This document shows positions 23,787 through 31,353 of a stretch of DNA of 64,000 bases, in pieces; position 1 is the first letter of the stretch, and each line of letters begins with the position of its first letter. The notes under the pieces are model-generated. The model saw only the letters and a program-made list of their open reading frames with translations, ran no database searches and was not told the DNA's origin. Location: positions 1 to 64,000 of the forward strand of contig CAJTUI010000012.1 of the NCBI GenBank assembly GCA_910579705.1, read 5' to 3'. Made by a program: the position numbers and the translations under genes. The stretch comes from an uncultured Christensenella sp. Its GTDB lineage: Bacteria > Bacillota > Clostridia > Christensenellales > Borkfalkiaceae.

Positions 23787-23812
23787 ACGGCGGTTATATA
23801 CCGCCGTTTTTT
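23787..23812 (+). terminator. riboswitch-controlled terminator upstream of queT
   Basis: ACGGCGG/CCGCCGT stem, 7-nt loop, then a T run. It lies between the aptamer and queT, so ligand binding could shift antiterminator/terminator choice. Confidence 0.8.
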
Positions 23813-23839
23813 ATTAGTCGGCGTTCCGCAAAACACCGG

Positions 23840-24406
23840 ATGAAGAACTTTTTCACAACCAAAAGACTGTGCCGCGCGGGCATAATCGCCGCGCTGTACG
23901 TAGCGCTGACCTACGCGTTCGGCCCCCTGCCCTATATCGGCATATTGCAGATACGGCCCGCCGAGGCACTGACAATTCTGCCGCTGTTTTTCCCCGAGGC
24001 CGTTCCCGCGCTCTGGGTCGGCTGTATGCTTGCAAACCTCGGCTCGCCGTTTATAATGTACGACGTGCCGCTCGGCGGCCTCGCAACGCTTGTCGCCGCG
24101 CTCTGCACTTACGGGGCTGGCAGATTAATTAAAAATCACGTTTTAAAGGTCGCCGTCGGCGGGCTTTTCCCCGTGCTCGTAAACGCGTTTTGCATACCGT
24201 TCGTAATACTGCTGTGCGGCGGGGCGGAGGGTTACGAAACGGCCGTAATCGCGTACTGGTCGTACTTCGTTTCTCTGCTCGCAACTCAGGCTCTGTGGGT
24301 GTACGGTCTGGGCATACCGCTGTATATCGCGGTTCACCGTTTAAGACAAAAGGGCGTATCAGTGTTTCTGGACGGAAAAAAGCCTACGGCGGACAACGCG
24401 GAATAA
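23840..24406 (+). CDS. queT: QueT-type ECF substrate-binding membrane protein (queuosine precursor)
   Basis: 188-aa membrane S-component with about five to six helices (AGIIAALYVALTYAFGPLP first). The QueT signature region IQRPAE-like 'LQIRPAEALTILPLFFPEA' is visible. ECF S-components bind a vitamin-like ligand; QueT proteins are assigned to preQ1/queuine precursors. The riboswitch and terminator immediately before it agree. The ribosome site is weak (CCGG at 1 nt from ATG), so the start could be adjusted by a few codons. The ECF energy module is not in the window. Confidence 0.88.
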   Translation: MKNFFTTKRLCRAGIIAALYVALTYAFGPLPYIGILQIRPAEALTILPLFFPEAVPALWVGCMLANLGSPFIMYDVPLGGLATLVAALCTYGAGRLIKNHVLKVAVGGLFPVLVNAFCIPFVILLCGGAEGYETAVIAYWSYFVSLLATQALWVYGLGIPLYIAVHRLRQKGVSVFLDGKKPTADNAE

Positions 24407-24413
24407 AATAAAT

Positions 24414-24441
24414 AAAGCTCCGCTTTAAAGCGGGGCTTTAT
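24414..24441. terminator. terminator after queT
   Basis: AAAGC-TCCGCTT pairs with AAGCGGG-GCTTT, followed by ATTT. Also lies at the end of the convergent XRE gene. Confidence 0.75.
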
Positions 24442-24653
24442 TTGTACTCGTCTGTCAGACCCAGCAGGTAGTCGGCAGAAACTTCCAGAACTTTACAGAT
24501 TAAAAACAGCGTTTGGATACTGGGAAAGGACTTGCCCGATTTGTAGTCGCTTATACATTGTTTTGAAACGTTAACTCTTGCCGCCAACTCTGTCTGGCTG
24601 ATTTTCGAATATGATAATACTTCGTTAAATCTTTTTGTAAATAAGATATTCAT
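24438..24653 (-). CDS. small XRE-type regulator, paralog A
   Basis: 71-aa helix-turn-helix protein. Turn region LAARVNVSKQCISDYKSGKSFPS, then IQTLFLICKVLEVSADYLLGL. Close paralog of the next gene (24754-24966); the shared part, from VSKQCI to DYLLGL, is nearly identical in register. No Shine-Dalgarno is visible; the -10 box is 12 nt from the ATG. GTAAGTT/AACTTAC arms flank the -35 region, suggesting autoregulation. Confidence 0.87.
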   Translation of the reverse strand: MNILFTKRFNEVLSYSKISQTELAARVNVSKQCISDYKSGKSFPSIQTLFLICKVLEVSADYLLGLTDEYK

Positions 24654-24665
24654 AGCTAAATTTTA

Positions 24666-24709
24666 ATTATACAGGTAAGTTAATAATTGACAATACGCCA
24701 CCAACTTAC
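24666..24709 (-). promoter_or_regulatory. promoter and inverted operator of XRE paralog A
   Basis: TTGTCA (24688-24693), 16-bp spacer, TATAAT (24666-24671) on the minus strand. Inverted GTAAGTT (24675-24681) and AACTTAC (24703-24709) bracket the -35, centres 28 bp apart. Confidence 0.65.
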
Positions 24710-24721
24710 ACAAATATAATT

Positions 24722-24755
24722 AAAAACGCCGAACCGTAAAAGGTTGCGGCGTTTT
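24722..24755 (-). terminator. terminator after XRE paralog B
   Basis: AAAACGCCG-AACC/GGTT-CGGCGTTTT hairpin at the stop codon of 24754-24966. Confidence 0.7.
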
Positions 24756-24966
24756 AGTATGTATCTGAAAGACCAAGTAAATAGTCTGACGGAACATTTA
24801 ATTCTTTGCAAAGTAATTGTAAAGTTTTAATACTCGGATAAGAAAGCCCTTTCTTATAATCGGTGATACATTGCTTTGAAACGTTAATTGCTTTTGCGAG
24901 CAATGTCTGATTAACATTATATTCTTTTAAAACTTCGTTAAACCTCGCAGTAAAAAAATCGTCCAT
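24754..24966 (-). CDS. small XRE-type regulator, paralog B
   Basis: 70-aa helix-turn-helix protein: LLAKAINVSKQCITDYKKGLSYPS, then IKTLQLLCKELNVPSDYLLGLSDTY. The A+T-rich gene is divergent from the Cys-rich 25041 gene, with an inverted repeat between them. TATAAT (24976-24981) is 9 nt from the ATG with no ribosome site, giving a near-leaderless mRNA. Confidence 0.87.
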   Translation of the reverse strand: MDDFFTARFNEVLKEYNVNQTLLAKAINVSKQCITDYKKGLSYPSIKTLQLLCKELNVPSDYLLGLSDTY

Positions 24967-24988
24967 AGCAAATAAATTATAAAATAAA

Positions 24989-25026
24989 AAGTACGCTATT
25001 ACTTGACAGTCAGCTAATAACGTACT
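24989..25026. promoter_or_regulatory. inverted repeat operator between XRE B and the Cys-rich gene
   Basis: AGTACGCTATTA (24989-25000) and TAATAACGTACT (25015-25026) match at 11 of 12 positions as an inverted pair, enclosing the TTGACA of the rightward promoter. Confidence 0.65.
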
Positions 25027-25031
25027 ATAAT
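25003..25031 (+). promoter_or_regulatory. consensus promoter of the 25041 gene
   Basis: TTGACA, 17-bp spacer, TATAAT, then 9 nt to the ATG and no Shine-Dalgarno. Confidence 0.8.
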
Positions 25032-25040
25032 ATAGGTATT

Positions 25041-25322
25041 ATGGAAGAAGAAAAAGTTTGTACAGGGTGTAAATATTTTATGCGCCATTACGTAAAGACA
25101 GGAAACGGAACAGTAGAAACGTCTTGCGGACATTGCCTTAAAATTCAAAATCAAAGTTTTTTTAAAATCAGGGATTTCAATAAATTCGGTTGTGAGGAAT
25201 GGCAGGCGGCGGAAGATATAACCGTCGACAGAAAAATAGAATTTGCTTATCAGATGCAATTACTGGTAAGCAAAATGGACATAATAAATTCGTTACTTGA
25301 TGATTTATATTGCGAAAAATAA
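25041..25322 (+). CDS. small Cys-rich protein, unknown function
   Basis: 93-aa protein I do not recognise. CTGCKYF, CGHC and a later FGCEEW give a four- or five-Cys pattern (residues about 7, 10, 30, 33, 52) typical of a structural zinc site. The C-terminal half is helical and charged. It has a perfect promoter and is divergent from the XRE gene, so it may be the regulated target of that repressor. Low G+C content relative to neighbours hints at horizontal origin. Confidence 0.75.
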   Translation: MEEEKVCTGCKYFMRHYVKTGNGTVETSCGHCLKIQNQSFFKIRDFNKFGCEEWQAAEDITVDRKIEFAYQMQLLVSKMDIINSLLDDLYCEK

Positions 25323-25424
25323 TTTTATTTTGCTTTACGTTTGACAATGTGGTTTTAAACCGCCTTTGTGTTTGTAAGTTTTTAAGGTTTCATCATATTT
25401 AAACCATATGTCAAATTGTAAAAC

Positions 25425-25460
25425 CCGCCCCGCGCATTGTTGCGCGGGGCGGTAATTCTT
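25425..25460. terminator. terminator after pckG
   Basis: CCGCCCCGCGCA/TGCGCGGGGCGG, 4-nt loop, T-rich on the plus side; lies just beyond the pckG stop. The 100-bp gap 25323-25424 has nothing else recognisable. Confidence 0.85.
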
Positions 25461-25468
25461 TTTTTTAA

Positions 25469-27283
25469 TTACTTTTTGCAGTTGTTTTTCAGCGTTTCGA
25501 GGCAGTCCCACAGCTCCTGAGGAATTCTCGATTTGACGGTGCCGTTGTAATATCCTTCGATTTCTTCGGCCTCTTTCGCCCACTTTTCCTTATCTACCGT
25601 AAGGATTTCTTTGAGCGCGTTAAGGTCGAACTTCTTCGTATCGGAAATATTGTAATCCAGCTCGGAGATGTCGATGTCCTCGGCGTTGGGCACGTAACCG
25701 ATTGCGGTTTCCTGCGCGCCGACGGGGTTTTCGTCGCAGCGTTTCAAAATCCATTCGAGCACGCGCATATTGTCGCCGAAGCCCGGCCACATAAAGTTGC
25801 CGTCCTTATCCTGTCTGAACCAGTTAACATTGAAAATCTTGGGCGGGTTTGCAACCTTTTTACCCATTTCAACCCAGTGCGCGAAGTAGTCGCCCATATG
25901 ATAACCCGCGAAAGGTTTCATAGCCATAGGGTCGTGACGGAGAACGCCGGTCGCGCCGGTCGCCGCCGCGGTGGTTTCGGACGACATTGCCGAACCTACA
26001 AACACGCCGTGGTTCCAATCTCTGGACTGGTAAACGAGCGGGGTCGTCGACGCTCTTCTTCCGCCGAAGATAATCGCGGAGAGAGGGAAACCCGTCTTGG
26101 AATTGAAATCGGGCGAAACGCAGGGGCAGTTCGTCGCGGGCGCGGTGAAACGCGAGTTCGGGTGCGCCGCGCAGGTCGATTTGTCTTTCTTATCGTACTT
26201 TTCGGGGTTCCAGGGCTTGCCCGTCCAGTCTATGCAGTGCTCGGGCAGTTCCTTGGTCAGGCCTTCCCACCAGACCGTCATATTGTCGGTGTTGAGCGCA
26301 ACGTTGGTGAATATCGTGCCGCGCTTGGTCGATTCCAAGGCGTTGAGATTGCTGTGCGAGTTCGTTCCGGGCGCAACGCCGAAGAAACCGTTCTCGGGGT
26401 TGACAGCCCAAAGCCTGCCGTCGTCGCCCACTCTTATCCAGGCGATATCGTCGCCCACGCACTCGATTTTATAGCCCTTGTCGGTGTAGTGCTTGGGGGG
26501 AATAAGCATTGCGAGGTTGGTCTTTCCGCAAGCGGAAGGGAACGCCGCCGCAACGTACTTCTTCGTTCCGTCGGGATAGGTAACGCCGAGGATAAGCATA
26601 TGCTCTGCCATCCAGCCCTCGTTCTTGCCGAGGTAGGACGCTATCCTGAGCGCGAAACACTTCTTGCCGAGCAGAACGTTTCCGCCGTACGCCGAGTTGA
26701 CCGAAATAATCGTATTGTCCTCGGGGAAGTGCATAATATATCTCTTGTCGGCATCAACGTCGCACTTAGCGTGCAGACCCTTGATAAAATCGCCGTCCTT
26801 GCCAAGCGCGTCAAGACATTCCTTGCCGACGCGGGTCATAATGTTCATATTGAGAACTACGTAAATGGAATCGGTTACCTCGATACCGATCTTCGCGAAA
26901 TCGCTGCCGACAACGCCCATCGAATAGGGGATAACGTACATCGTCCTGCCTTTCATAGTGCCGCGCGCGATTTCTCTTGCAAGCTCGTATGCCTGACGGG
27001 GGTCCATCCAGTAGTTTACGGGGCCCGCGTCCTCTTTGTTTTTAGTACATATAAAAGTCCTGTCCTCTACGCGCGCAACGTCGTTTACCTTGGTGCGGTG
27101 CAGATAGCAGTCGGGAAGGAGGTTTTCGTTAAGTTTAATAAGCTCGCCGCTCTTTACGGCCTCTTCTTTAAGAGCTTTAATCTGCGACGCGCTTCCGTCA
27201 ATCCAGACGATTTTGTCGGGTTGGGTAAGGCTTGCGCTTTCCTGAACGAAGTCAAGAACTTTCTGGTTTTTCGTCAATGCCAT
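25469..27283 (-). CDS. pckG: phosphoenolpyruvate carboxykinase (GTP)
   Basis: Interconverts oxaloacetate and PEP using GTP/GDP, linking the TCA side to glycolysis; in anaerobes it often runs towards oxaloacetate. 604 aa, the GTP-family length. Start MALTKNQ at 27283 has AAGGAG 7 nt upstream; an 8-codon extension lacks a site. Diagnostic motifs: PSACGKTNLAMLIPP (kinase-1a P-loop with the reactive Cys), IECVGDDIAWI (kinase-2) and FGGRRASTTPLVYQS. Has its own consensus promoter and is monocistronic. Confidence 0.96.
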   Translation of the reverse strand: MALTKNQKVLDFVQESASLTQPDKIVWIDGSASQIKALKEEAVKSGELIKLNENLLPDCYLHRTKVNDVARVEDRTFICTKNKEDAGPVNYWMDPRQAYELAREIARGTMKGRTMYVIPYSMGVVGSDFAKIGIEVTDSIYVVLNMNIMTRVGKECLDALGKDGDFIKGLHAKCDVDADKRYIMHFPEDNTIISVNSAYGGNVLLGKKCFALRIASYLGKNEGWMAEHMLILGVTYPDGTKKYVAAAFPSACGKTNLAMLIPPKHYTDKGYKIECVGDDIAWIRVGDDGRLWAVNPENGFFGVAPGTNSHSNLNALESTKRGTIFTNVALNTDNMTVWWEGLTKELPEHCIDWTGKPWNPEKYDKKDKSTCAAHPNSRFTAPATNCPCVSPDFNSKTGFPLSAIIFGGRRASTTPLVYQSRDWNHGVFVGSAMSSETTAAATGATGVLRHDPMAMKPFAGYHMGDYFAHWVEMGKKVANPPKIFNVNWFRQDKDGNFMWPGFGDNMRVLEWILKRCDENPVGAQETAIGYVPNAEDIDISELDYNISDTKKFDLNALKEILTVDKEKWAKEAEEIEGYYNGTVKSRIPQELWDCLETLKNNCKK

Positions 27284-27321
27284 ATTTATCTCCTTATAAT
27301 AAAACAATCTTTTCCTTCTAC

Positions 27322-27350
27322 ATTATACAAAACGCCGTTTATAAATGCAA
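27322..27350 (-). promoter_or_regulatory. pckG promoter
   Basis: TTGCAT (27345-27350), 17-bp spacer, TATAAT (27322-27327). Confidence 0.75.
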
Positions 27351-27480
27351 ATATTTGAAAGGTTTTTAACTGTGAAATTTTCTATGAAAATATAGTGCAA
27401 AAATATATGTGATTTTACAAAATTTGCGGTTTTTTTTAATTGCTCCGTCTAGTATAATAATAGAGTAAAAGGGAATTTTT

Positions 27481-28413
27481 ATGAGTTACACTAAAAATAT
27501 TGCAGTTATACGCGGGCTTAAAAGCGGGTTCTCCGCGGACGGCGGCCAGCTTTCCGGTCTGGTCAAAGCCGAAAAATACGGGTCGTCGTTAAAGGTGGAA
27601 GTTTCTTTAATCAATTTCGCCCCGCTTACCGAGGGGCGTTACGTCGTCGCGGTGTCGGACGGGAAACATACCTGCGTTCTAGACGGGCTGACTTTCGAGG
27701 GCCGGTCCGAGGTGGATACGGGCAGCGGTTTCGCCGCGCTTGTGTGTTTCGTCAAGGGCGGGGTTTCGCCAATAGCCTCGGCGATATGCGGCAATTTCCA
27801 GTCCGCCGCCATCGGCATACGCGAGGAGATAGAGAAACAGGAACGGGCAAACCTTGAACGCGGCGCGGCCGCAAACGCCGCGGCGCAACAGCAAAATATC
27901 GGATACGAGGACGAGGCGCTTGCGCAGGAGAATTATTATGAATACGAACAGACTGATAAAGACGGTGGGGCTTTATGCGAAAATCCGCAAAAAGAAAAAG
28001 ACGGGCAGGACGTATGCGAAAATGAAACGGCTGCTGGCGCTTTCGAAAAAGAGGGCGGCGTAGGCGGGCTGGCGCACGGCGACTGTTTCTACGATAAAAT
28101 GAAGGACGAAATAAGAAAAGTGCTTTCGTCTTATCCCAAGGAAACCGCGCTTGAACGCACGGTGGAAAATTCCGAGTGGGTGCGCATAAGCTACGGCGAG
28201 GGGAAGTATTACGTCTTCGGCGTCATTTACGGCGGCGGGAAACCGCAGTACGTATGTTACGGCGTGCCCGCGGCGGATAACCGCCGCCCGCCCGAAAGTT
28301 TGTCGGGGCTTGCTACATATATTCCGTCCTCGCCGCGCGGCGGCGACGGCGGATACTGGGTAATGTATCAGGACGCGGCCACGGGCGCGAGCGTGAAAAT
28401 AAAAGCAGAATAG
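27481..28413 (+). CDS. conserved-looking protein of unknown function
   Basis: 310-aa protein with two likely globular parts. Residues 1-105 form a beta-rich domain (IAVIRGLKSGFSADGGQLSGLVKAE, then RYVVAVSDGKHTCVL). About 110-200 is acidic and low in structure. The C-terminal part (about 205-310) has WVRISYGEGKYYVFGVIYGGGKPQYVCYGVPA then ATYIPSSP and GGYWVMYQDAATG. No signal peptide, no membrane helix and no catalytic motif that I recognise. AAGGGA precedes the ATG. The conserved-looking C-terminus suggests a family of its own. Confidence 0.7.
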   Translation: MSYTKNIAVIRGLKSGFSADGGQLSGLVKAEKYGSSLKVEVSLINFAPLTEGRYVVAVSDGKHTCVLDGLTFEGRSEVDTGSGFAALVCFVKGGVSPIASAICGNFQSAAIGIREEIEKQERANLERGAAANAAAQQQNIGYEDEALAQENYYEYEQTDKDGGALCENPQKEKDGQDVCENETAAGAFEKEGGVGGLAHGDCFYDKMKDEIRKVLSSYPKETALERTVENSEWVRISYGEGKYYVFGVIYGGGKPQYVCYGVPAADNRRPPESLSGLATYIPSSPRGGDGGYWVMYQDAATGASVKIKAE

Positions 28414-28417
28414 AAAA

Positions 28418-28441
28418 CCGCCCGCGCGGATGCGCGGGCGG
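28418..28441 (+). terminator. terminator after the 27481 gene
   Basis: 10-bp perfect arms CCGCCCGCGC/GCGCGGGCGG, 4-nt loop, followed by ATATTATTT; 4 nt beyond the stop. The convergent gene ends nearby. Confidence 0.85.
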
Positions 28442-28470
28442 ATATTATTTGCGGAACGTGCGGGCGCGTA

Positions 28471-28686
28471 TTATTTAAGGCCCTTGAAGGGCTTGAACAC
28501 TATCAGCGCGTATACGGTAAACAGCGCGGCGACGGCGGTTACGGCCAGCGCGGCGCGGTAAATTGTTTCCGAATTTGCGCACAGGAACAGAAGGAGGTTG
28601 AACCCCGAAAAGGCGTAGACGCCGCCGCAAACGGCGGACAGTATCAACAGCGCGACGCATAAATAGCAGGTGAATTTCATACGCAT
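28471..28686 (-). CDS. small two-helix membrane protein resembling DUF378
   Basis: 71-aa protein. Two hydrophobic helices: CYLCVALLILSAVCGGVYAF and YRAALAVTAVAALFTVYALI, linked by SGFNLLLFLCANSETI. The GG...FN...L layout resembles DUF378/YuzA-type proteins, function unknown. The ATG at 28686 (or 28680) is read from its own frame; a longer reading across the upstream gene is spurious. It follows the 28713 gene by about 25 bp on the same strand and is probably cotranscribed. Confidence 0.55.
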   Translation of the reverse strand: MRMKFTCYLCVALLILSAVCGGVYAFSGFNLLLFLCANSETIYRAALAVTAVAALFTVYALIVFKPFKGLK

Positions 28687-28712
28687 AGTATGCGCAACGC
28701 GCGGCGGCATAT

Positions 28713-28970
28713 TCAGGTTATGTTGTCTAAAACGAGTTTGTCGAAGTCCACGCTTTCCGCAAAGTCGCGCGGGATAAACCGCACGGTGCTGAACTTGGCG
28801 TAGTTGAAGATGTGCGTTTTCAAAAGTACGGGCGTGGCTATGTCCAGCCCCTCGCATATGTCGGTCAGATACGAAAAAAACTGCGAGTAGGTGAATTTTT
28901 CGTCCCGCTCGTAGGTAAGCTGTCTTATTATTTTTCCGTCTTTTAAAATTTTGGCCCAAATTCTGAACAT
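28713..28970 (-). CDS. 85-aa hypothetical protein
   Basis: Starts MFRIWAKILKDGKII, then ERDEKFTYSQFFSYLTDICEGLDIATPVLL and RFIPRDF. Compact mixed alpha/beta composition with no motif I can name; soluble. A near-consensus promoter is placed with TATAAT only 6 nt from the ATG, so translation is probably leaderless. It is first gene of a two-gene unit with the small membrane protein. Confidence 0.7.
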   Translation of the reverse strand: MFRIWAKILKDGKIIRQLTYERDEKFTYSQFFSYLTDICEGLDIATPVLLKTHIFNYAKFSTVRFIPRDFAESVDFDKLVLDNIT

Positions 28971-28976
28971 ACCCGT

Positions 28977-29005
28977 ATTATAACTTAAACACGCATAAAT
29001 GTAAA
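28977..29005 (-). promoter_or_regulatory. promoter of the 28713 gene, leaderless geometry
   Basis: TTTACA (29000-29005), 17-bp spacer, TATAAT (28977-28982), then 6 nt to the ATG. Confidence 0.75.
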
Positions 29006-29020
29006 GCGATTGTTTTTACC

Positions 29021-29049
29021 TTGACATAACGCGGCGAATTAAATATAAT
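29021..29049 (+). promoter_or_regulatory. promoter of the Lrp-aminotransferase pair
   Basis: TTGACA, 17-bp spacer, TATAAT: perfect consensus. Back to back with the leftward promoter at 28977. Confidence 0.85.
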
Positions 29050-29078
29050 CATAAGTAAACTACGAGAGGTATCGGTTT

Positions 29079-29564
29079 ATGGAAAAACTTGAAAAAGACA
29101 TACTTGCGCTGTTGGCGGAGGACTCCCGCCTGACCGCGAAAAAAATCGCCGCGATGACGGGCTCGGACGAGAAGACCGTTTCCGCAAAGATAGCCGCGCT
29201 GGAAGACAGCGGCGTTATCGTCAAATACACCGCCATACTCAATAACGACAGCATAGAAGAAGAGTTTGTCGAGGCGCTTATAGAGGTCAAGGTAACGCCC
29301 CGCCGCGGCCACGGTTTCGATATGATTGCAAACGAAATCGCCGCGCACGCGGAGGTCAAAAATCTCTATCTTATGAGCGGGTCGTACGACCTTGCGGTTA
29401 TCGTTCACGGCAAGTCGCTGCGCAGCGTGTCGCGGTTCGTTTCGGAAAAAATTTCCACTTACGACAGCGTTATTTCCACGGCCACGCACTTCATTTTAAA
29501 GAAATACAAGGTAGAGGGCGCGGCTATGTACGGCGGCGAAAACCGCCTCAGCGTACAGGCGTAA
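29079..29564 (+). CDS. Lrp/AsnC family transcriptional regulator
   Basis: 161-aa feast/famine-type regulator. N-terminal winged helix (LEKDILALLAEDSRLTAKKIAAMTG, residues 3-27, then a recognition helix), then the RAM ligand domain (about 65-145) with FVEALIEVKVTPRRGHGFD and YLMSGSYDLAVIVHGKSL. It lies 1 bp before an aminotransferase on the same strand, so it probably senses an amino acid and controls that gene. AGAGGT precedes the ATG. Confidence 0.92.
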   Translation: MEKLEKDILALLAEDSRLTAKKIAAMTGSDEKTVSAKIAALEDSGVIVKYTAILNNDSIEEEFVEALIEVKVTPRRGHGFDMIANEIAAHAEVKNLYLMSGSYDLAVIVHGKSLRSVSRFVSEKISTYDSVISTATHFILKKYKVEGAAMYGGENRLSVQA

Positions 29565-29565
29565 T

Positions 29566-30741
29566 ATGAGAAATTTCGTAAACGCAAGGGCGGCCTCGCT
29601 TGCGCCGAGCGGCATAAGAAAGTTTTTCGACGTAGTGCAGAGGACGGAGGGCGCAATCTCGCTGGGCGTGGGCGAACCCGACTTCGTGACCCCCTGGAAC
29701 ATACGCGACGCGGCTATACGTTCCGTTCAGCGCGGGTATACCCAGTACACCGCAAACCGCGGCCTCGAAGAGCTTCGCGGGCACATATCCCGCTATCTTT
29801 TTGAAAGATTTAACGTAAATTACCCTGCCGAACGCACCATTATAACCGTCGGCGCGAGCGAGGCGATTGACCTCACTTTACGCGCCGTGTGCGACGCGGG
29901 CGACGAAATTCTCGTCCCCGAACCGTCGTACGTTTCGTACGCGCCGATTATCACGCTTGCGGGCGGAACGCCGGTTGCGGTCAGGTGCACGGCGGACAAC
30001 GATTTCGTTCTCACGCCCGAGCTTATCGAGCGGGCGATAACCCCCAAAACCAAGGCGATTATACTCGCGTATCCCAACAATCCCACGGGCGCGGTTATGA
30101 CGAAGGAGCAGCTCGAACGCATAGTTCCCGCAATCGAGCGGCACGACCTGCTTGTTATCTCCGACGAAATTTACGCCGAGCTTACATATACGGGGACGCA
30201 CGTTTCGATAGCTTCGCTGGGGGATATGTCGCGGCGAACGGTGCTTATCGGCGGATTTTCCAAGGCGTTTGCTATGACGGGCTGGCGCGTCGGGTTTATG
30301 TGCGCGCCCGCGGAGATAGACTCGGCCGCGTTCAAAATACACCAGTACACTATCCTGTGCGCGCCCCAGCCCAGCCAGCGCGCGGCGCTCTGCGCGCTTA
30401 AAGACGGGTTCGAAGAGGGGTTCGCCGCGGTCGAGGAAATGCGGGAGGAGTACTGCCGCCGCGGCAGGTTTTTAGTCAACGCGTTCAATACTCTGGGCCT
30501 TAAATGTTTCCAGCCCAAGGGCGCGTTCTACGTGTTTCCGTCGGTCGCGTCCACGGGGCTCAGCGGCGAGCAGTTCGCGGGCGCCCTGCTCGAAAAACAG
30601 AAGGTCGCGGTGGTGCCGGGGTCGGCGTTCGGCGCGGCGGGGGATAAGCACGTGCGTTGCTCGTACGCCACGTCTATGCGCAACCTTACCGAGGCGATAG
30701 AGCGCATATCCGTGTTCGTAAACGGGTTAAACTCAATATAA
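29566..30741 (+). CDS. class I aminotransferase (PatA/AspC-like)
   Basis: 391-aa fold-type I PLP enzyme. Substrate-binding N-terminus (GAISLGVGEPDFVTPWNI), NPNNPTG-like YPNNPTGAVM, DEIYAEL and the PLP lysine in GGFSKAFAMTGWRVGF (about residue 234), plus the C-terminal Arg in KHVRCSYATS. This is the aminotransferase I-gamma group of aromatic/aspartate/alanine-type enzymes. The amino acid substrate cannot be read from sequence. Cotranscribed with the Lrp gene. Confidence 0.9.
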   Translation: MRNFVNARAASLAPSGIRKFFDVVQRTEGAISLGVGEPDFVTPWNIRDAAIRSVQRGYTQYTANRGLEELRGHISRYLFERFNVNYPAERTIITVGASEAIDLTLRAVCDAGDEILVPEPSYVSYAPIITLAGGTPVAVRCTADNDFVLTPELIERAITPKTKAIILAYPNNPTGAVMTKEQLERIVPAIERHDLLVISDEIYAELTYTGTHVSIASLGDMSRRTVLIGGFSKAFAMTGWRVGFMCAPAEIDSAAFKIHQYTILCAPQPSQRAALCALKDGFEEGFAAVEEMREEYCRRGRFLVNAFNTLGLKCFQPKGAFYVFPSVASTGLSGEQFAGALLEKQKVAVVPGSAFGAAGDKHVRCSYATSMRNLTEAIERISVFVNGLNSI

Positions 30742-30755
30742 TGCGGGCTAAACAG

Positions 30756-30784
30756 TTGACAACGGTTGCCGCCGCATATATAAT
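30756..30784 (+). promoter_or_regulatory. greA-lysS promoter
   Basis: TTGACA, 17-bp spacer, TATAAT: perfect consensus. The leader up to greA (about 72 nt) has a short hairpin around ACGTGGTTCC/GGAATCACGT. Confidence 0.8.
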
Positions 30785-30862
30785 AGTGAAGTATCTTACG
30801 TGGTTCCGTCTGCGGAATCACGTTTGTTTATAGCCGATAAAGAAATAAAAAAGAGGTCAGAT

Positions 30863-31336
30863 ATGGCAGAACAATTTGTTATGACGCAAAAGAACTACGA
30901 GAGGCTGAAAGAGGAGCTCGATTACCTTGTAAAGGTCAAGCGCCTTGAAATTATCGAACGCATTGCCGAGGCGCGCAGTCACGGCGACCTTTCGGAGAAC
31001 GCGGAATACGACGCCGCCCGCGAGGAGCAGCGTTCCAACGAGGGAAAAATCGCCGAACTGGAATACAAGATTAAAAACGCCGACATACGCGAGGAAAACA
31101 ACGATACCAGTTACGTTCATCTCAACAGCGTCGTGACGGTGTACGACGAGGATATGGAGGAAGAGGCGGTTTATACAATTACCTCCGTAACCGAAGTGGA
31201 CGTTATGCAGGGTAAGATTTCAATCGACTCGCCCGTGGGTACAGCGCTTCTGAGGAAGAAAGTGGGCGACAAGGTGACCGTGCACTGCCCCGACGGAACG
31301 GACTACACGCTGACTATACGCAAAATTTCACGCTGA
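30863..31336 (+). CDS. greA: transcription elongation factor GreA
   Basis: 157-aa cleavage factor that rescues backtracked RNA polymerase. The N-terminal coiled coil (MTQKNYERLKEELDYLV ... RIAEARSHGDLSENAEYDAAREEQ) holds the acidic tip residues, and the C-terminal FKBP-like domain ends SPVGTALLRKKVGD. The ATG at 30863 is preceded by AGAGGT. First of a greA-lysS operon (17 bp apart), a common clostridial pairing. Confidence 0.96.
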   Translation: MAEQFVMTQKNYERLKEELDYLVKVKRLEIIERIAEARSHGDLSENAEYDAAREEQRSNEGKIAELEYKIKNADIREENNDTSYVHLNSVVTVYDEDMEEEAVYTITSVTEVDVMQGKISIDSPVGTALLRKKVGDKVTVHCPDGTDYTLTIRKISR

Positions 31337-31353
31337 CGATACAGGAGAAGTTT

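Noticed and set aside
25877..27358. 493-aa plus-strand reading antisense to pckG
   Set aside because: Arg/Val-rich antisense artefact of a high-GC third position; pckG carries all family motifs.
30785..30862. T-box leader before greA-lysS
   Set aside because: Only about 70 nt between start and gene; no T-box sequence or antiterminator seen.
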